Part shown: positions 1 to 7,290 of the stretch, one piece after another | Position numbering within the stretch: the first letter of the stretch is position 1 | Layout: each line of letters begins with the position of its first letter | Assembly (NCBI GenBank): GCA_964403775.1 | Contig: CAYOHL010000014.1 | Span: 1-16,897, forward strand | Origin: CG1-02-33-12 sp964403775 | GTDB lineage: Archaea; Nanobdellota; Nanobdellia; Woesearchaeales; CG1-02-33-12 | DNA length: 16,897 nucleotides | Direction: 5' to 3' | The notes under the pieces: model-generated | What the model was told of the DNA's origin: nothing | What the model saw: the letters and a program-made list of their open reading frames with translations, nothing else | The model's database searches: none | Made by a program: the position numbers and the translations under genes

Positions 1-144
1 TTTGGTTGGCTTTGTTGTGGTTTTATACAAGGGCTAAGCTACTTTTGGTTTTCATCCATTTTTGCTAGTTCTTTATGCTTTAATGTTAATTGCATATATA
101 AGTCATTTTTATAAATCTTTCTATTTTTAATCACTTATGGATAG
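1..144. other. Left-edge non-coding stretch
   Basis: No convincing gene lies here. The minus strand has two TATA-like elements, TTTATAAAA near 108-117 and TTGTATAAAA at 21-30, so leftward transcription of a gene beyond the window is possible. The only ATG-started frame after the first element (95 to 39) encodes 18 residues, with no recognisable similarity. Confidence 0.4.
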
Positions 145-861
145 TTAAACCAGAATATTCTCAGCTTCTTTTAGTCTTTTAGTGTTGTTTTCAACTATTT
201 TCAGTAAAAATGGCCTCTTGGCCTCATCTTCAATTATCCTTATGTCTGAATTTTTAAGCTTTCCAACTATTTTTTTTGCAAGTTTTATTTTCTCTGTCTC
301 AAGCTGTTTTAAGACTTGCTTTGTTTTTCTGTTTTTGTATTTAGTTAGTATTTTATTATAACCTTTGTTTTTTGAAATGTCAACTGAATGCTTAATGTCT
401 AATTTGTAAACTATGTTGTCTGTCAGAGAGGCCTCTTGCATAAGTATGTTTCCTATTATTTTAGTATAGTCAGAGTATTTTTTTAGATTGTCTCCAGTTA
501 ATTCAAGGTTTTTCATGCATTTGTATGATTTGTCAATCATCTCTTTTTTGTTGAAAACAAAGGCCTGCACTAAAATCCAGTATGGGAATAACCGGCAGTT
601 CAGGGGTCTTGCCTCATAGACAGAGCATCTTTGATTTTTACGCAGCAAGCATGGCATATTAATTCCAAGCTCATAGCTGAATTTTGTTGGATTTGCTGGA
701 TCACCAAATGGATTTATGCCAACAAAATTTTTAAGAGCATAACCAGCTGGCTTTTCCAAAAAACCAGAAATCCTTATTAAGTCGCCAATAGTCAGGTTTA
801 TCTGGGCATAGAATGCACTGCAGCATTTCCCGCAGTTAATGCACTTAAAGCTTGCTTTCAT
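145..861 (-). CDS. YkgJ-family cysteine-cluster protein
   Basis: This 238-residue cytoplasmic protein belongs to the YkgJ/CxxCxxCC family, which is thought to bind zinc or an Fe-S cluster; no reaction is firmly assigned to the family. The signature is clear: C7, C10, C13 and C14 in the CINCGKCC motif at the N terminus, then C71, C79 and C89 in the C...C.vYe.RP..CRlFP segment (residues 71-93). The C-terminal half is Lys-rich and probably helical. The gene is last in a minus-strand set: the stop of the preceding paralog gene is only 3 nt upstream and no separate promoter is visible, so cotranscription is likely. The ATG at 861 has no strong Shine-Dalgarno, which suggests coupling to the upstream gene. 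Family assignment is secure; the biochemical role is not known. Confidence 0.85.
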   Translation of the reverse strand: MKASFKCINCGKCCSAFYAQINLTIGDLIRISGFLEKPAGYALKNFVGINPFGDPANPTKFSYELGINMPCLLRKNQRCSVYEARPLNCRLFPYWILVQAFVFNKKEMIDKSYKCMKNLELTGDNLKKYSDYTKIIGNILMQEASLTDNIVYKLDIKHSVDISKNKGYNKILTKYKNRKTKQVLKQLETEKIKLAKKIVGKLKNSDIRIIEDEAKRPFLLKIVENNTKRLKEAENILV

Positions 862-864
862 TTA

Positions 865-1365
865 TTAAAACCTGTAAAGGTTTAAGAATGACTTTATTGT
901 TGTATGGATGTGGTTAACATCTTCTGCAACCTGGCTTTGAAATTTTGCAGTATATCCCTTGTAGATAAATTTGTCAAATAGTGTCCTTAAAAAAACATAA
1001 GTTGGCTTGCCCTCCCATTTATTCTCATAGTCTGTTGTAAGGAATCCGTCAAAAACCATCTGTATCTTGCCCTGGTTTAGCTTAATCTTGTGATTGTCTT
1101 TCTCAACCTCAACCTCTTTTATATCTGACATCTGCATTCTTATTTTTATCTCAATCTTTGCATAGTCTGTAATTTTTTTCCATGGCATTATCCGGAGTTC
1201 GATGAATTTTCCCTCTGGCTTTACATACTCTATATTTTTCAGCTCCCTCTTATCATAGCCCTTGTCCCTGAACCATTTATCTATTGCTAAATAAAGCTCA
1301 TTCACATCAAAAAGGCCTTCATAGCTAAGCCTTAATTCATCGATGATTTTTTCCCTTTCAGCCAT
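865..1365 (-). CDS. Tandem-paralog family protein, copy C
   Basis: This gene encodes about 166 residues from the ATG at 1365. A GTG at 1374 would add three residues and overlap the upstream gene by 7 bp, so I prefer the ATG, which leaves a 2-bp gap. I do not recognise the family. It is clearly related to the two genes upstream: near the N terminus GLFDVNELY, then a W at the end of the next helix, a central 'W+K.tdYaK..I' strand region, an NQG+iq segment, TTDYENKW, and a helical C terminus. It has no signal peptide, membrane segment or cysteine motif, so it should be a soluble cytoplasmic alpha/beta protein. It is the most divergent copy: the GKKkK turn of the other two is replaced by DNHKIK. 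It has no promoter of its own and is probably read from the promoter at 1911-1931. Confidence 0.75.
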   Translation of the reverse strand: MAEREKIIDELRLSYEGLFDVNELYLAIDKWFRDKGYDKRELKNIEYVKPEGKFIELRIMPWKKITDYAKIEIKIRMQMSDIKEVEVEKDNHKIKLNQGKIQMVFDGFLTTDYENKWEGKPTYVFLRTLFDKFIYKGYTAKFQSQVAEDVNHIHTTIKSFLNLYRF

Positions 1366-1367
1366 TT

Positions 1368-1892
1368 TTACCACACATCCCCATATTCTGAGCCCTTTGC
1401 TTCCATTTTAAAGCATTCCTTTGCAAGGTTCTGAAGCTTCAGCACATAATAATATAGTTTATCAGTGTATATATTATCTATTTCTGGCTTAATAATATAC
1501 CTTTCATAAATATTATTTAGCCATATCAAAAAAGGAGTTTTATCCCAGCGATGCTGGTAGTCTGTCTCAACTCTTGCATTAAAGTATATTGTTAGTCTCC
1601 CCTGGTTCATCTTTTTCTTTTTGCCCTTTTCAATGACCTCAATGGCTTTCATTTCCCATGTATGAAAATCAATGGTTATCCAGAATTTAAGATAATCTGT
1701 TTCCTTTCTCCAGCAGTCCCATGTTATCTCATCTTCCACTCCGCCCAAAGGATTGGGCTTATTTTTATAAGTTGGTTCTTCAAAATAATACTCCCTCCTT
1801 ACAAGCCAGTCCCTCATGCTTCTATAAAGAAGGTCCATATCAAAGATTCCCTTAAACTTAACAATTTCAGTTGGAAGCGCATATTCTGGCAT
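1368..1892 (-). CDS. Tandem-paralog family protein, copy B
   Basis: This 174-residue protein has unknown function and is the middle of three tandem homologues. Visible family marks are KGIFDMDLLY followed by a conserved W in 'MRDWL', the 'CWRKETDYLKFWI' core, the GKKKK turn, NQGRL, ETDYQHRW, and a Tyr-rich helical C terminus. It is rich in aromatic residues (W and Y) with a predicted beta centre. No secretion signal or transmembrane helix is present. The ATG at 1892 lies about 25 nt from the centre of an excellent TATA box, so the transcript is probably leaderless and starts at or beside the ATG. Its stop lies 2 nt before the ATG of copy C, which indicates co-translation of the two. Confidence 0.8.
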   Translation of the reverse strand: MPEYALPTEIVKFKGIFDMDLLYRSMRDWLVRREYYFEEPTYKNKPNPLGGVEDEITWDCWRKETDYLKFWITIDFHTWEMKAIEVIEKGKKKKMNQGRLTIYFNARVETDYQHRWDKTPFLIWLNNIYERYIIKPEIDNIYTDKLYYYVLKLQNLAKECFKMEAKGSEYGDVW

Positions 1893-1910
1893 AAACAGAA
1901 AATTGATAGT

Positions 1911-1931
1911 TTTATATATAAAGCTTTCGAA
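1911..1931 (-). promoter_or_regulatory. BRE/TATA promoter of copy B
   Basis: Read on the minus strand, TTCGAAAG (BRE-like) is followed directly by CTTTATATATAAA. The TATA centre is about 25 nt from the ATG at 1892, the usual archaeal spacing for a leaderless mRNA. The element fills almost the whole 39-bp gap after the stop of copy A, so copies B and C can be transcribed independently of copy A. Confidence 0.7.
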
Positions 1932-2507
1932 TTACTCTCCAATTCCCTCTGATGGCCAAAACCCGGCCTCATGCTTTGGCTCTTCAAGTCCCCGAGTAAG
2001 CTTCCAATATTCCTTGATGGTTTCCTGAAGCCTGTAAGCATCCCTGTAAAGTTCAAGCTTGTGCTTTTCAAAATTTGGCTTCATAATAACCTTCCAGTAA
2101 AAATCATTAAAATGCTTTAGAAGCCAGTGCTTTCTCCATGTTCCCTTGTAGTCAGAGACTACTCTTGCATAAATCTGTATTTCAAGGTCACACAAAACCA
2201 GCTTCAATTTTTTGCCTTTGTAAACAATCTCTGTATCCTTAAATGGCGGCACTCCATGCCAGTCAATATCCAACTCATATTTGTAATAAGAGCTGTTGTT
2301 TGGGATTTTTTCGCATCTCCACCAGATCCATAGCTCCTTGTTTCCATCAGGATTTATTTTCTGGCCATGAAATGTCTCGGGAAATTTTGGGTCGCTTGCA
2401 CTGCCATAGCCCTCTTCAACTATCCACAGATGCAGATACTCATATAACCCTTTAATGTCAAAAATTCCCTTATGCTTTACCCTGAACTTTGCTGCTAAAA
2501 GAGTCAT
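1932..2507 (-). CDS. Tandem-paralog family protein, copy A
   Basis: This is the first and longest (191 aa) of three tandem homologues, of unknown function. The family pattern is intact: KHKGIFDIKGLY near residue 12, a conserved W in 'LHLWIV', the 'IWWRCEK' and 'YYKYELDIDWH' core, the GKKLKL turn, SDYKGTW, and a helical C terminus. It differs from the others by extra loops (around NPDGNKE and HGVPPFKD) and by a C-terminal tail ending EHAGFWPSEGIGE-like (exactly, HEAGFWPSEGIGE). It has no signal peptide or membrane helix. The ATG at 2507 sits about 25 nt from a TATA box, so it is probably leaderless. It is separated from hisS upstream by 54 bp that contain this promoter, and starts a possible four-gene run ending in the YkgJ protein. 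Confidence 0.8.
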   Translation of the reverse strand: MTLLAAKFRVKHKGIFDIKGLYEYLHLWIVEEGYGSASDPKFPETFHGQKINPDGNKELWIWWRCEKIPNNSSYYKYELDIDWHGVPPFKDTEIVYKGKKLKLVLCDLEIQIYARVVSDYKGTWRKHWLLKHFNDFYWKVIMKPNFEKHKLELYRDAYRLQETIKEYWKLTRGLEEPKHEAGFWPSEGIGE

Positions 2508-2529
2508 AAAAGAAATATTGCAAGAATTG

Positions 2530-2546
2530 TTTATAAAACTTTCGAA
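2530..2546 (-). promoter_or_regulatory. BRE/TATA promoter of copy A
   Basis: The minus strand reads TTCGAAAG then TTTTATAAA, almost identical to the promoter of copy B. TATA-to-ATG spacing (about 25-28 nt) predicts a leaderless transcript starting near 2507. Confidence 0.7.
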
Positions 2547-2561
2547 AACAACTACAGGATT

Positions 2562-3881
2562 TCAACTGCTATTTTTCTTAAGATAGTTATATACATCCTT
2601 AATTTTAACTTTTTTCTGCTCTCTTGTTTTAAGGTTTTTTATTGCGATTAAATCTTCCTTTAACTCATCCTCTCCAATAATGCCAGCATAAGGAATGCCT
2701 AATGAGTCTGCATAGCTTATTGCCTGGCCTATTTTTCTTGCCTTGAAGTCAATATCTGTATTTAGTCCCTGTTTTCTTAAAGAATGAGCAATTTTCAAAC
2801 ACTCCTTTAGGGTATTAATGGGTATTAAATACAGCTCTGTTGTCGATGGTTTAAGGTTTTTTTTATAATTTTTTAAAATCATTGCAAGCCTTTCAAGTCC
2901 AAAAGAAAATCCAACTGCATAAATCTTTTTTTTGCTGCCAATAAAATCACCAACTAAATTATCAAACCTGCCACCTGCAAGAACTGCTGATTTGACAATT
3001 GATTTATCTTTAAGATACACCTCAATAGTTGTTCCTGTGTAATAATCTAAACCTCTGGCAAGGCTTGGATCAAACTCAACAAAATCCAAACCAAGGCTTT
3101 CTGAATATTCCAAAAGCTGTTTAATCTCATCAAGGCCTTGTTTTCCATTGGTTGAAGAAACCACTTTAACTAATTTTTGGTATGTCTGCTTACTTGTTTT
3201 CCTAGTCTGGGTAAGTTTAATCAACTTGTTTACAGTTTCTTTTGATAAAAAACAGAGCAGTTCTTTCTTAACGCCCAAATTTCCAATCTTGTCCTTTTTA
3301 TCAAGGGCTATTATTGTTTTAAACTTTTTGTTGTCTGGGATGCCAACGCATTCCAATATTCCATCAAGTAGCTTTCGGTTGCTAATCTTTATTATAATAT
3401 TTCCTAATCCCAGCTCTTTAAACACATCAGCTGCAAGGGAAAGCAGCTCTGCCTCGGCAGCAATTTCCTTCACTCCCAAAATATCAGCATCGCACTGTGT
3501 AAATACCCTATAACGGCCTTGCTCTGGCTGTGTTGGCCCATCCCTAAAAACCTCTCCAATTACATACCTTTTGAAAGGAAATTTAATATTTTTGTTTGAA
3601 GCAACAAACCTTGCCAAAGGCAGGGTCTGGTCAAACCTTAGTGCAAGCTCTCTCCTGCCCTGGTCCTTAAGACTAAATATCTCCTCCTGGATTTCCTGGC
3701 CGCCCTTGAACTTTATTGTCTCAGCCCTTTCAATCACAGGGGTTTCAATAGGATTATAGCCGTACCTCTCAAAAACTCTTTTGATGGTATCTTTTACCTC
3801 ATTCCTTAGTATGGCGTCCTGGCCATACCAGTCCCTTACTCCCTTTGCAATTTTAAATTTATTTTGGGTCATTTTAAACAT
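2562..3881 (-). CDS. hisS: Histidyl-tRNA synthetase
   Basis: This class II aminoacyl-tRNA synthetase charges tRNA-His with histidine, using ATP, in the cytoplasm. The 439 residues match a full-length HisRS. Motif 1 ends around ETPVIE (residues 46-51). The motif 2 region EVFRDGPTQPEQGRYR lies at 110-125, with ATP-binding arginines R113 and R123 (or R125). The HisRS-specific loop LARGLDYYTGT is at 274-284, followed by GGRFDNLVG (303-311) and motif 3 GFSFGLERL (324-332). A C-terminal anticodon-binding domain spans roughly 345-432. The start at 3881 fits the TATA box about 25 nt upstream (leaderless); an in-frame ATG at 3872 is a less likely alternative. The gene is divergent from the YchF-like GTPase gene. 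Confidence 0.97.
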   Translation of the reverse strand: MFKMTQNKFKIAKGVRDWYGQDAILRNEVKDTIKRVFERYGYNPIETPVIERAETIKFKGGQEIQEEIFSLKDQGRRELALRFDQTLPLARFVASNKNIKFPFKRYVIGEVFRDGPTQPEQGRYRVFTQCDADILGVKEIAAEAELLSLAADVFKELGLGNIIIKISNRKLLDGILECVGIPDNKKFKTIIALDKKDKIGNLGVKKELLCFLSKETVNKLIKLTQTRKTSKQTYQKLVKVVSSTNGKQGLDEIKQLLEYSESLGLDFVEFDPSLARGLDYYTGTTIEVYLKDKSIVKSAVLAGGRFDNLVGDFIGSKKKIYAVGFSFGLERLAMILKNYKKNLKPSTTELYLIPINTLKECLKIAHSLRKQGLNTDIDFKARKIGQAISYADSLGIPYAGIIGEDELKEDLIAIKNLKTREQKKVKIKDVYNYLKKNSS

Positions 3882-3900
3882 GTTTTAGTCTTTATTGAAT

Positions 3901-3917
3901 ATTAATAAATCTTTTGA
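3901..3917 (-). promoter_or_regulatory. Promoter of hisS
   Basis: The minus strand carries CAAAAGATTTATTAAT, a purine-rich BRE followed by a TATA box centred about 25 nt upstream of the hisS ATG at 3881. It is one half of a back-to-back promoter pair in the 88-bp hisS/GTPase gap. Confidence 0.55.
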
Positions 3918-3930
3918 TTTTTTGGTTTTA

Positions 3931-3948
3931 GAAACTTATTTATATTAA
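3931..3948 (+). promoter_or_regulatory. Promoter of YchF-like GTPase gene
   Basis: GAAACTTATTTATATTAA on the plus strand is a BRE/TATA-like element centred about 27 nt upstream of the ATG at 3970. No Shine-Dalgarno precedes that ATG, consistent with leaderless translation. Confidence 0.55.
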
Positions 3949-3969
3949 TAGAACAGAGTTTAGAATAAT

Positions 3970-5175
3970 ATGCTGGTTGGCATTGTTGGAAAGGCAAATG
4001 TTGGCAAGAGCACTTTTTTTAAGGCCCTTACCTTGGCAAATATAGAGATAGACAACTATCCATTTGTGACAATCAAGCCAAACCATGGCATTGGCTATGT
4101 AAGGATAGAATGCGCTGATAAATTCTTTAATGTAAAATGCAATCCAAGAGAGGGATACTGCATAAACCATATAAGGTTTGTTCCTGTTAACCTGATTGAT
4201 GTTGCTGGGCTTGTTCCAGGAGCTTATAAGGGAAAGGGCATGGGGAACCAGTTTCTTGATGACCTAAGGCAGGCAGATGTTTTAATACATATTGTGGACA
4301 TATCTGGAGGCACAAATGAGCTTGGAGAGCCTGTAGATCCTGGCTCGTATGATCCCTGTGATGACATAAAGTTTCTTGAAATCGAGCTTGATATGTGGTA
4401 TCTGAGATTAATAAAAAAAGGATGGGAGAGATTTGCCCGAGCTGTACAGCAGGAAAAAAATCATGAGGAAAGGATTGTAAAGGATATTGCAAAGCATCTC
4501 AGCGGCCTTAAACTGGATGAAGAGATTGTTGAAGAGGTATTAAGCAATCTTGATTTGGACAGGAGCAATATCCTGTCATGGGTTGAAGATGACTTAAAGA
4601 AGATAGCAATAGAGCTGAGGAAAAAAACAAAAAAAATAATTATTGCTGCAAATAAAATTGATGTTTCAACTGCTGAGGAAAACTTGGCAAAAATAAAAAA
4701 AGAGTTTCCTGGTCATACAATTATTGGATGCAGCTCAGAGTCAGAGCTTGCATTAAAAGAGGCATCAAAAAATGGTTTGATTGAATACATTCCAGGCAAC
4801 AACAATTTTAAGATACTAAACCTGGGTGGGCTAAATGAAAAACAGAAAAATGCCCTTGACTTTATAAAGAAAAATGTCCTTGATGTTTTTCAAAGCACAG
4901 GCGTTCAGCAGGTAATTGATGCTGCTGTTTTTGACTTATTGGAGTATATAGCAGTATTTCCAGCAGGGGCAAGGCTTGCTGATTCAGATGGAAATGTTTT
5001 GCCTGATTGTTTTCTTATCCCTAAAAAAACAACTGCGCTTGATTTTGCATATATGCTTCACACAGATTTTGGAAACAATTTTATAAAAGCAATTGATTTA
5101 AAGAGCAAAATAGCAATTGGAAAGGGGCATATGCTGAAAAATGGGGATGTAGTTGAGATTATAACTGGAAAATAA
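3970..5175 (+). CDS. ychF: Archaeal YchF/OBG-type translation-associated GTPase
   Basis: This 401-residue P-loop NTPase of the OBG/YchF group is the archaeal version that is fused to a TGS domain. The group associates with ribosomes and can hydrolyse ATP or GTP; the physiological role is still unsettled. Motifs are G1 GKANVGKST (7-15), a YPFVTIKPNHG switch I region, G3 DVAGLVPGA (77-85) followed by KGKGMGNQFLDDLR, and G4 NKID (228-231). G4 retains the Asp typical of GTP specificity, unlike the altered motif of bacterial YchF. A helical insertion spans about 130-220, and the C-terminal TGS domain runs from about 328 to 401 (IPKKTTALDFAYMLHTDFG...GDVVEI). The length and domain order are normal for archaea. 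It is probably a monocistronic, leaderless gene. Confidence 0.92.
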   Translation: MLVGIVGKANVGKSTFFKALTLANIEIDNYPFVTIKPNHGIGYVRIECADKFFNVKCNPREGYCINHIRFVPVNLIDVAGLVPGAYKGKGMGNQFLDDLRQADVLIHIVDISGGTNELGEPVDPGSYDPCDDIKFLEIELDMWYLRLIKKGWERFARAVQQEKNHEERIVKDIAKHLSGLKLDEEIVEEVLSNLDLDRSNILSWVEDDLKKIAIELRKKTKKIIIAANKIDVSTAEENLAKIKKEFPGHTIIGCSSESELALKEASKNGLIEYIPGNNNFKILNLGGLNEKQKNALDFIKKNVLDVFQSTGVQQVIDAAVFDLLEYIAVFPAGARLADSDGNVLPDCFLIPKKTTALDFAYMLHTDFGNNFIKAIDLKSKIAIGKGHMLKNGDVVEIITGK

Positions 5176-5176
5176 T

Positions 5177-5195
5177 CCGAAAGAATTATAAATAA
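5177..5195 (+). promoter_or_regulatory. Promoter of the 5228-9311 gene set
   Basis: CCGAAAGA followed by ATTATAAATAA forms a strong BRE/TATA. Counting about 25 nt downstream puts transcription start near 5215, immediately before the GAGGTGAT Shine-Dalgarno. This predicts a leader of only some 10-13 nt, unlike the leaderless genes around it. Confidence 0.65.
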
Positions 5196-5216
5196 AAAAG
5201 CTATTTAAAATAATAA

Positions 5217-5224
5217 GAGGTGAT
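5217..5224 (+). promoter_or_regulatory. Shine-Dalgarno deciding a TTG start
   Basis: GAGGTGAT is a near-perfect anti-16S match. The overlapping ATG at 5223 runs into a stop within six codons, so the usable start in the long frame is the TTG at 5228, 3 nt after the element. Confidence 0.7.
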
Positions 5225-5227
5225 GTT

Positions 5228-6649
5228 TTGGCAAATCTAGAGGATTTTGGTTTTAAGGAAGAGATATGCGAAGACGCCCATCTCCAGAAAGACCTTCAAA
5301 CAGGATATCCAGAACCACTTAAAAGGTATTGGCTAAAGCTTGAAACACCAAACCAGTCTATTGAAGAAACATATTTCTGGATACTTAATATCCTGAAAAC
5401 AGACCTTGGTTACAGGGATATTGAGAAGTTAATGGATGTATTTGCAGCATCACAGCATTCTGCCTTCTTTGGTGTTGCAACGCAGCGCACAGGCATTTAC
5501 CAGGATAAGGTTTCCCAGTTTCTTGCAACAATAGGCAAGATGGTCAAGGAACTTTTTCAGCTTGTAAGGGAACTGAGAATTCTTGATGAAAGGCTTGATT
5601 ATTACAAGGACAGCTATGATGAGGCCAGCAAGAGCAAGGAAAGTGCCGAGATAACATTAAAAGGCATATGGATTGATATGGTTGAGGGCGGCGCCAAAAG
5701 CCCTGCCTCTGTTTATGGAATGGCCAGGGAGCTAGAGTTCACAGTTCTGCCTGATTTATTCTTCAGCACACATCCAGCAACAAGCAAAGATGTTGATAGT
5801 GTTGTTGACAAGCTTGAATTCAACAGAAAGGTGAGAGAGGTTTTAAAAAGAAAGCTAAGGGCTTTTTTGGAATGGAAAGAGCACACTTACAAAGAGCTGA
5901 AAACAAGGAGAAAATTCACGCTGAAGTTTCTAAGGCAGCACTATGATGTAATAAAGATGTACATGAGCTGGGTAAAGCCATATCTGAAATATATTAACAT
6001 GCTGCGCTCATCTGAAAGAAAAATGGAAAGCGTTGATCTCATCGGAGCCTTTGAGGGCTCGATGATTGAGATTGAGATTCTTGCAAAAAAATTTCCATTT
6101 GATGCAACAACCGGAAAAACAAAAAACAAAGTGTATAAGTCATGCATTTTAATAAATTTTGATTATGGCACAAAGCCAGATATGAAATTTGTAAGCGAGG
6201 GTTACCAAAGAGGGCCAATCCATATAGGAAAAGTTGATATAAAAATGAGGTCATATGCCTGGAGTGAAAAAGAGATTGAAAATTACAAAAAATACAGGGA
6301 TAAGGAGGACATGGAGCTTCTCGGAGTGGTTGACCCCTCAATCTCAGCAGCAATGGAAGCTCTTGGAGAGGAGTTTGAGAACTATCTAAAAGAAGCTGGA
6401 GAAGAGATTGATAAAAAAGAAGAAAAGCCAAAACAAGAGTCCATATTTGAACCCTTTACATCAGTGTTCAGGGGGTTCAAAGAGATAGGCACGGCATTTA
6501 CAGGAACAAAGGGAATTGCATCTGAAAAACCACAACTATCTAAACTTCAAAAGAGTAATGAGATTGGTGCAGCAGGCGGTGAAGCAACTGCAACCATGTG
6601 GCTGATTTATAAGAACTTCAGAAAAGGTCATGGAATGATGGCATGGTAA
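5228..6649 (+). CDS. Unrecognised 473-aa protein, first gene of TIM-barrel unit
   Basis: I do not recognise this family. The protein starts at a TTG (5228) behind a strong Shine-Dalgarno. It is largely helical and soluble: a long helix with coiled-coil character around residues 90-140, a loop with WIDMVEGGAKSPASVYG (148-164), basic helices around 195-260 with many Lys, Arg and Trp, and a short mixed region at 300-345 containing CILINFDYGTKPDMKF. An acidic then Lys-rich low-complexity linker follows (380-405), then a Gly/Thr-rich segment and a basic tail ending FRKGHGMMAW. There are no signal peptide, membrane span, nucleotide-binding or metal motifs. The basic surfaces would suit binding a nucleic acid or another polymer, but this is a guess. 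The 3' end overlaps the next gene by 7 bp, so the two are translationally coupled. Confidence 0.8.
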   Translation: MANLEDFGFKEEICEDAHLQKDLQTGYPEPLKRYWLKLETPNQSIEETYFWILNILKTDLGYRDIEKLMDVFAASQHSAFFGVATQRTGIYQDKVSQFLATIGKMVKELFQLVRELRILDERLDYYKDSYDEASKSKESAEITLKGIWIDMVEGGAKSPASVYGMARELEFTVLPDLFFSTHPATSKDVDSVVDKLEFNRKVREVLKRKLRAFLEWKEHTYKELKTRRKFTLKFLRQHYDVIKMYMSWVKPYLKYINMLRSSERKMESVDLIGAFEGSMIEIEILAKKFPFDATTGKTKNKVYKSCILINFDYGTKPDMKFVSEGYQRGPIHIGKVDIKMRSYAWSEKEIENYKKYRDKEDMELLGVVDPSISAAMEALGEEFENYLKEAGEEIDKKEEKPKQESIFEPFTSVFRGFKEIGTAFTGTKGIASEKPQLSKLQKSNEIGAAGGEATATMWLIYKNFRKGHGMMAW

Positions 6650-7272
6650 TTAATATGGCCACAAACCTAAAAGAGATAAAAAAACTATCTCCAGAGGAAA
6701 GGATTAAAAAATTAAGGAGTATTGAAGAAAAAAACAAAAAAGAGATTGATGAAGCAGAAAAAATCATTAATGAATCTATCAGAGAGATTAATATTAAAGA
6801 AGAGCTAAGGGGTCTGCCAATTCCCCAAATCAAGGCAGTTGATATAGAAAGCCTGTTTGCACCAGAGGAAAAAGAGGTCTTTGCAGCAAAAAGATACAAG
6901 GATTTAAGAGCAAGGCATATTGAAGAAGAAGCAGCTGAAATTCCTTTAGAGGAAACAGTTGAGCAGGAAAAGCCAAAGGTAACAGAAGAGGAATTAGAGG
7001 CGCATAGGCAGTACCAGCTCTTGGCTAATGAATTAAGAAGAGAGCCAACAGAAAATGTTGTGCAAGAGCTTGAAAACATATACCATCAGGTTAGAGAAAC
7101 AAGCAGAGTTACAGGAGAGCAAATGAGAATGGCTTATGCTGCAGACTCTGTTGCAAGGGAAAGACAAGAAGAGATTAGAAGAGGCACTTATGGAAGAATG
7201 GATGAGGAAATATCTGACCAGCTTAGCATAGCAAGAAAAATATTTAAGTTTATACAAAACTATACAAGATAA
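6643..7272 (+). CDS. Charged coiled-coil protein of unknown function
   Basis: This protein of 209 residues (205 if translation starts at the internal ATG at 6655) is made almost entirely of Glu, Lys, Arg, Ile and Leu. It is predicted to be two long helices or coiled coils (about 8-55 and 115-185), joined by a Pro-containing linker (LRGLPIPQIKAVDIESLF, then EIPLEE). A short basic C-terminal helix ends FKFIQNYTR. I see no catalytic motif, cysteine cluster, signal peptide or membrane segment. It overlaps the upstream 473-aa gene by 7 bp and lies 18 bp before the TIM-barrel gene, so it most likely acts as a scaffold or adaptor between them. That role is inferred from context and composition only. 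Confidence 0.75.
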   Translation: MVINMATNLKEIKKLSPEERIKKLRSIEEKNKKEIDEAEKIINESIREINIKEELRGLPIPQIKAVDIESLFAPEEKEVFAAKRYKDLRARHIEEEAAEIPLEETVEQEKPKVTEEELEAHRQYQLLANELRREPTENVVQELENIYHQVRETSRVTGEQMRMAYAADSVARERQEEIRRGTYGRMDEEISDQLSIARKIFKFIQNYTR

Positions 7273-7290
7273 ATACAAGTTAAGGTAAAA

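Noticed and set aside
39..95. 18-codon minus-strand frame behind a TATA-like element
   Set aside because: No Shine-Dalgarno, no similarity, and TATA spacing (about 18 nt) is too short for this ATG.
1366..1374. GTG start at 1374 for paralog copy C
   Set aside because: The ATG at 1365 removes the overlap with copy B and costs only three residues that have no family counterpart.
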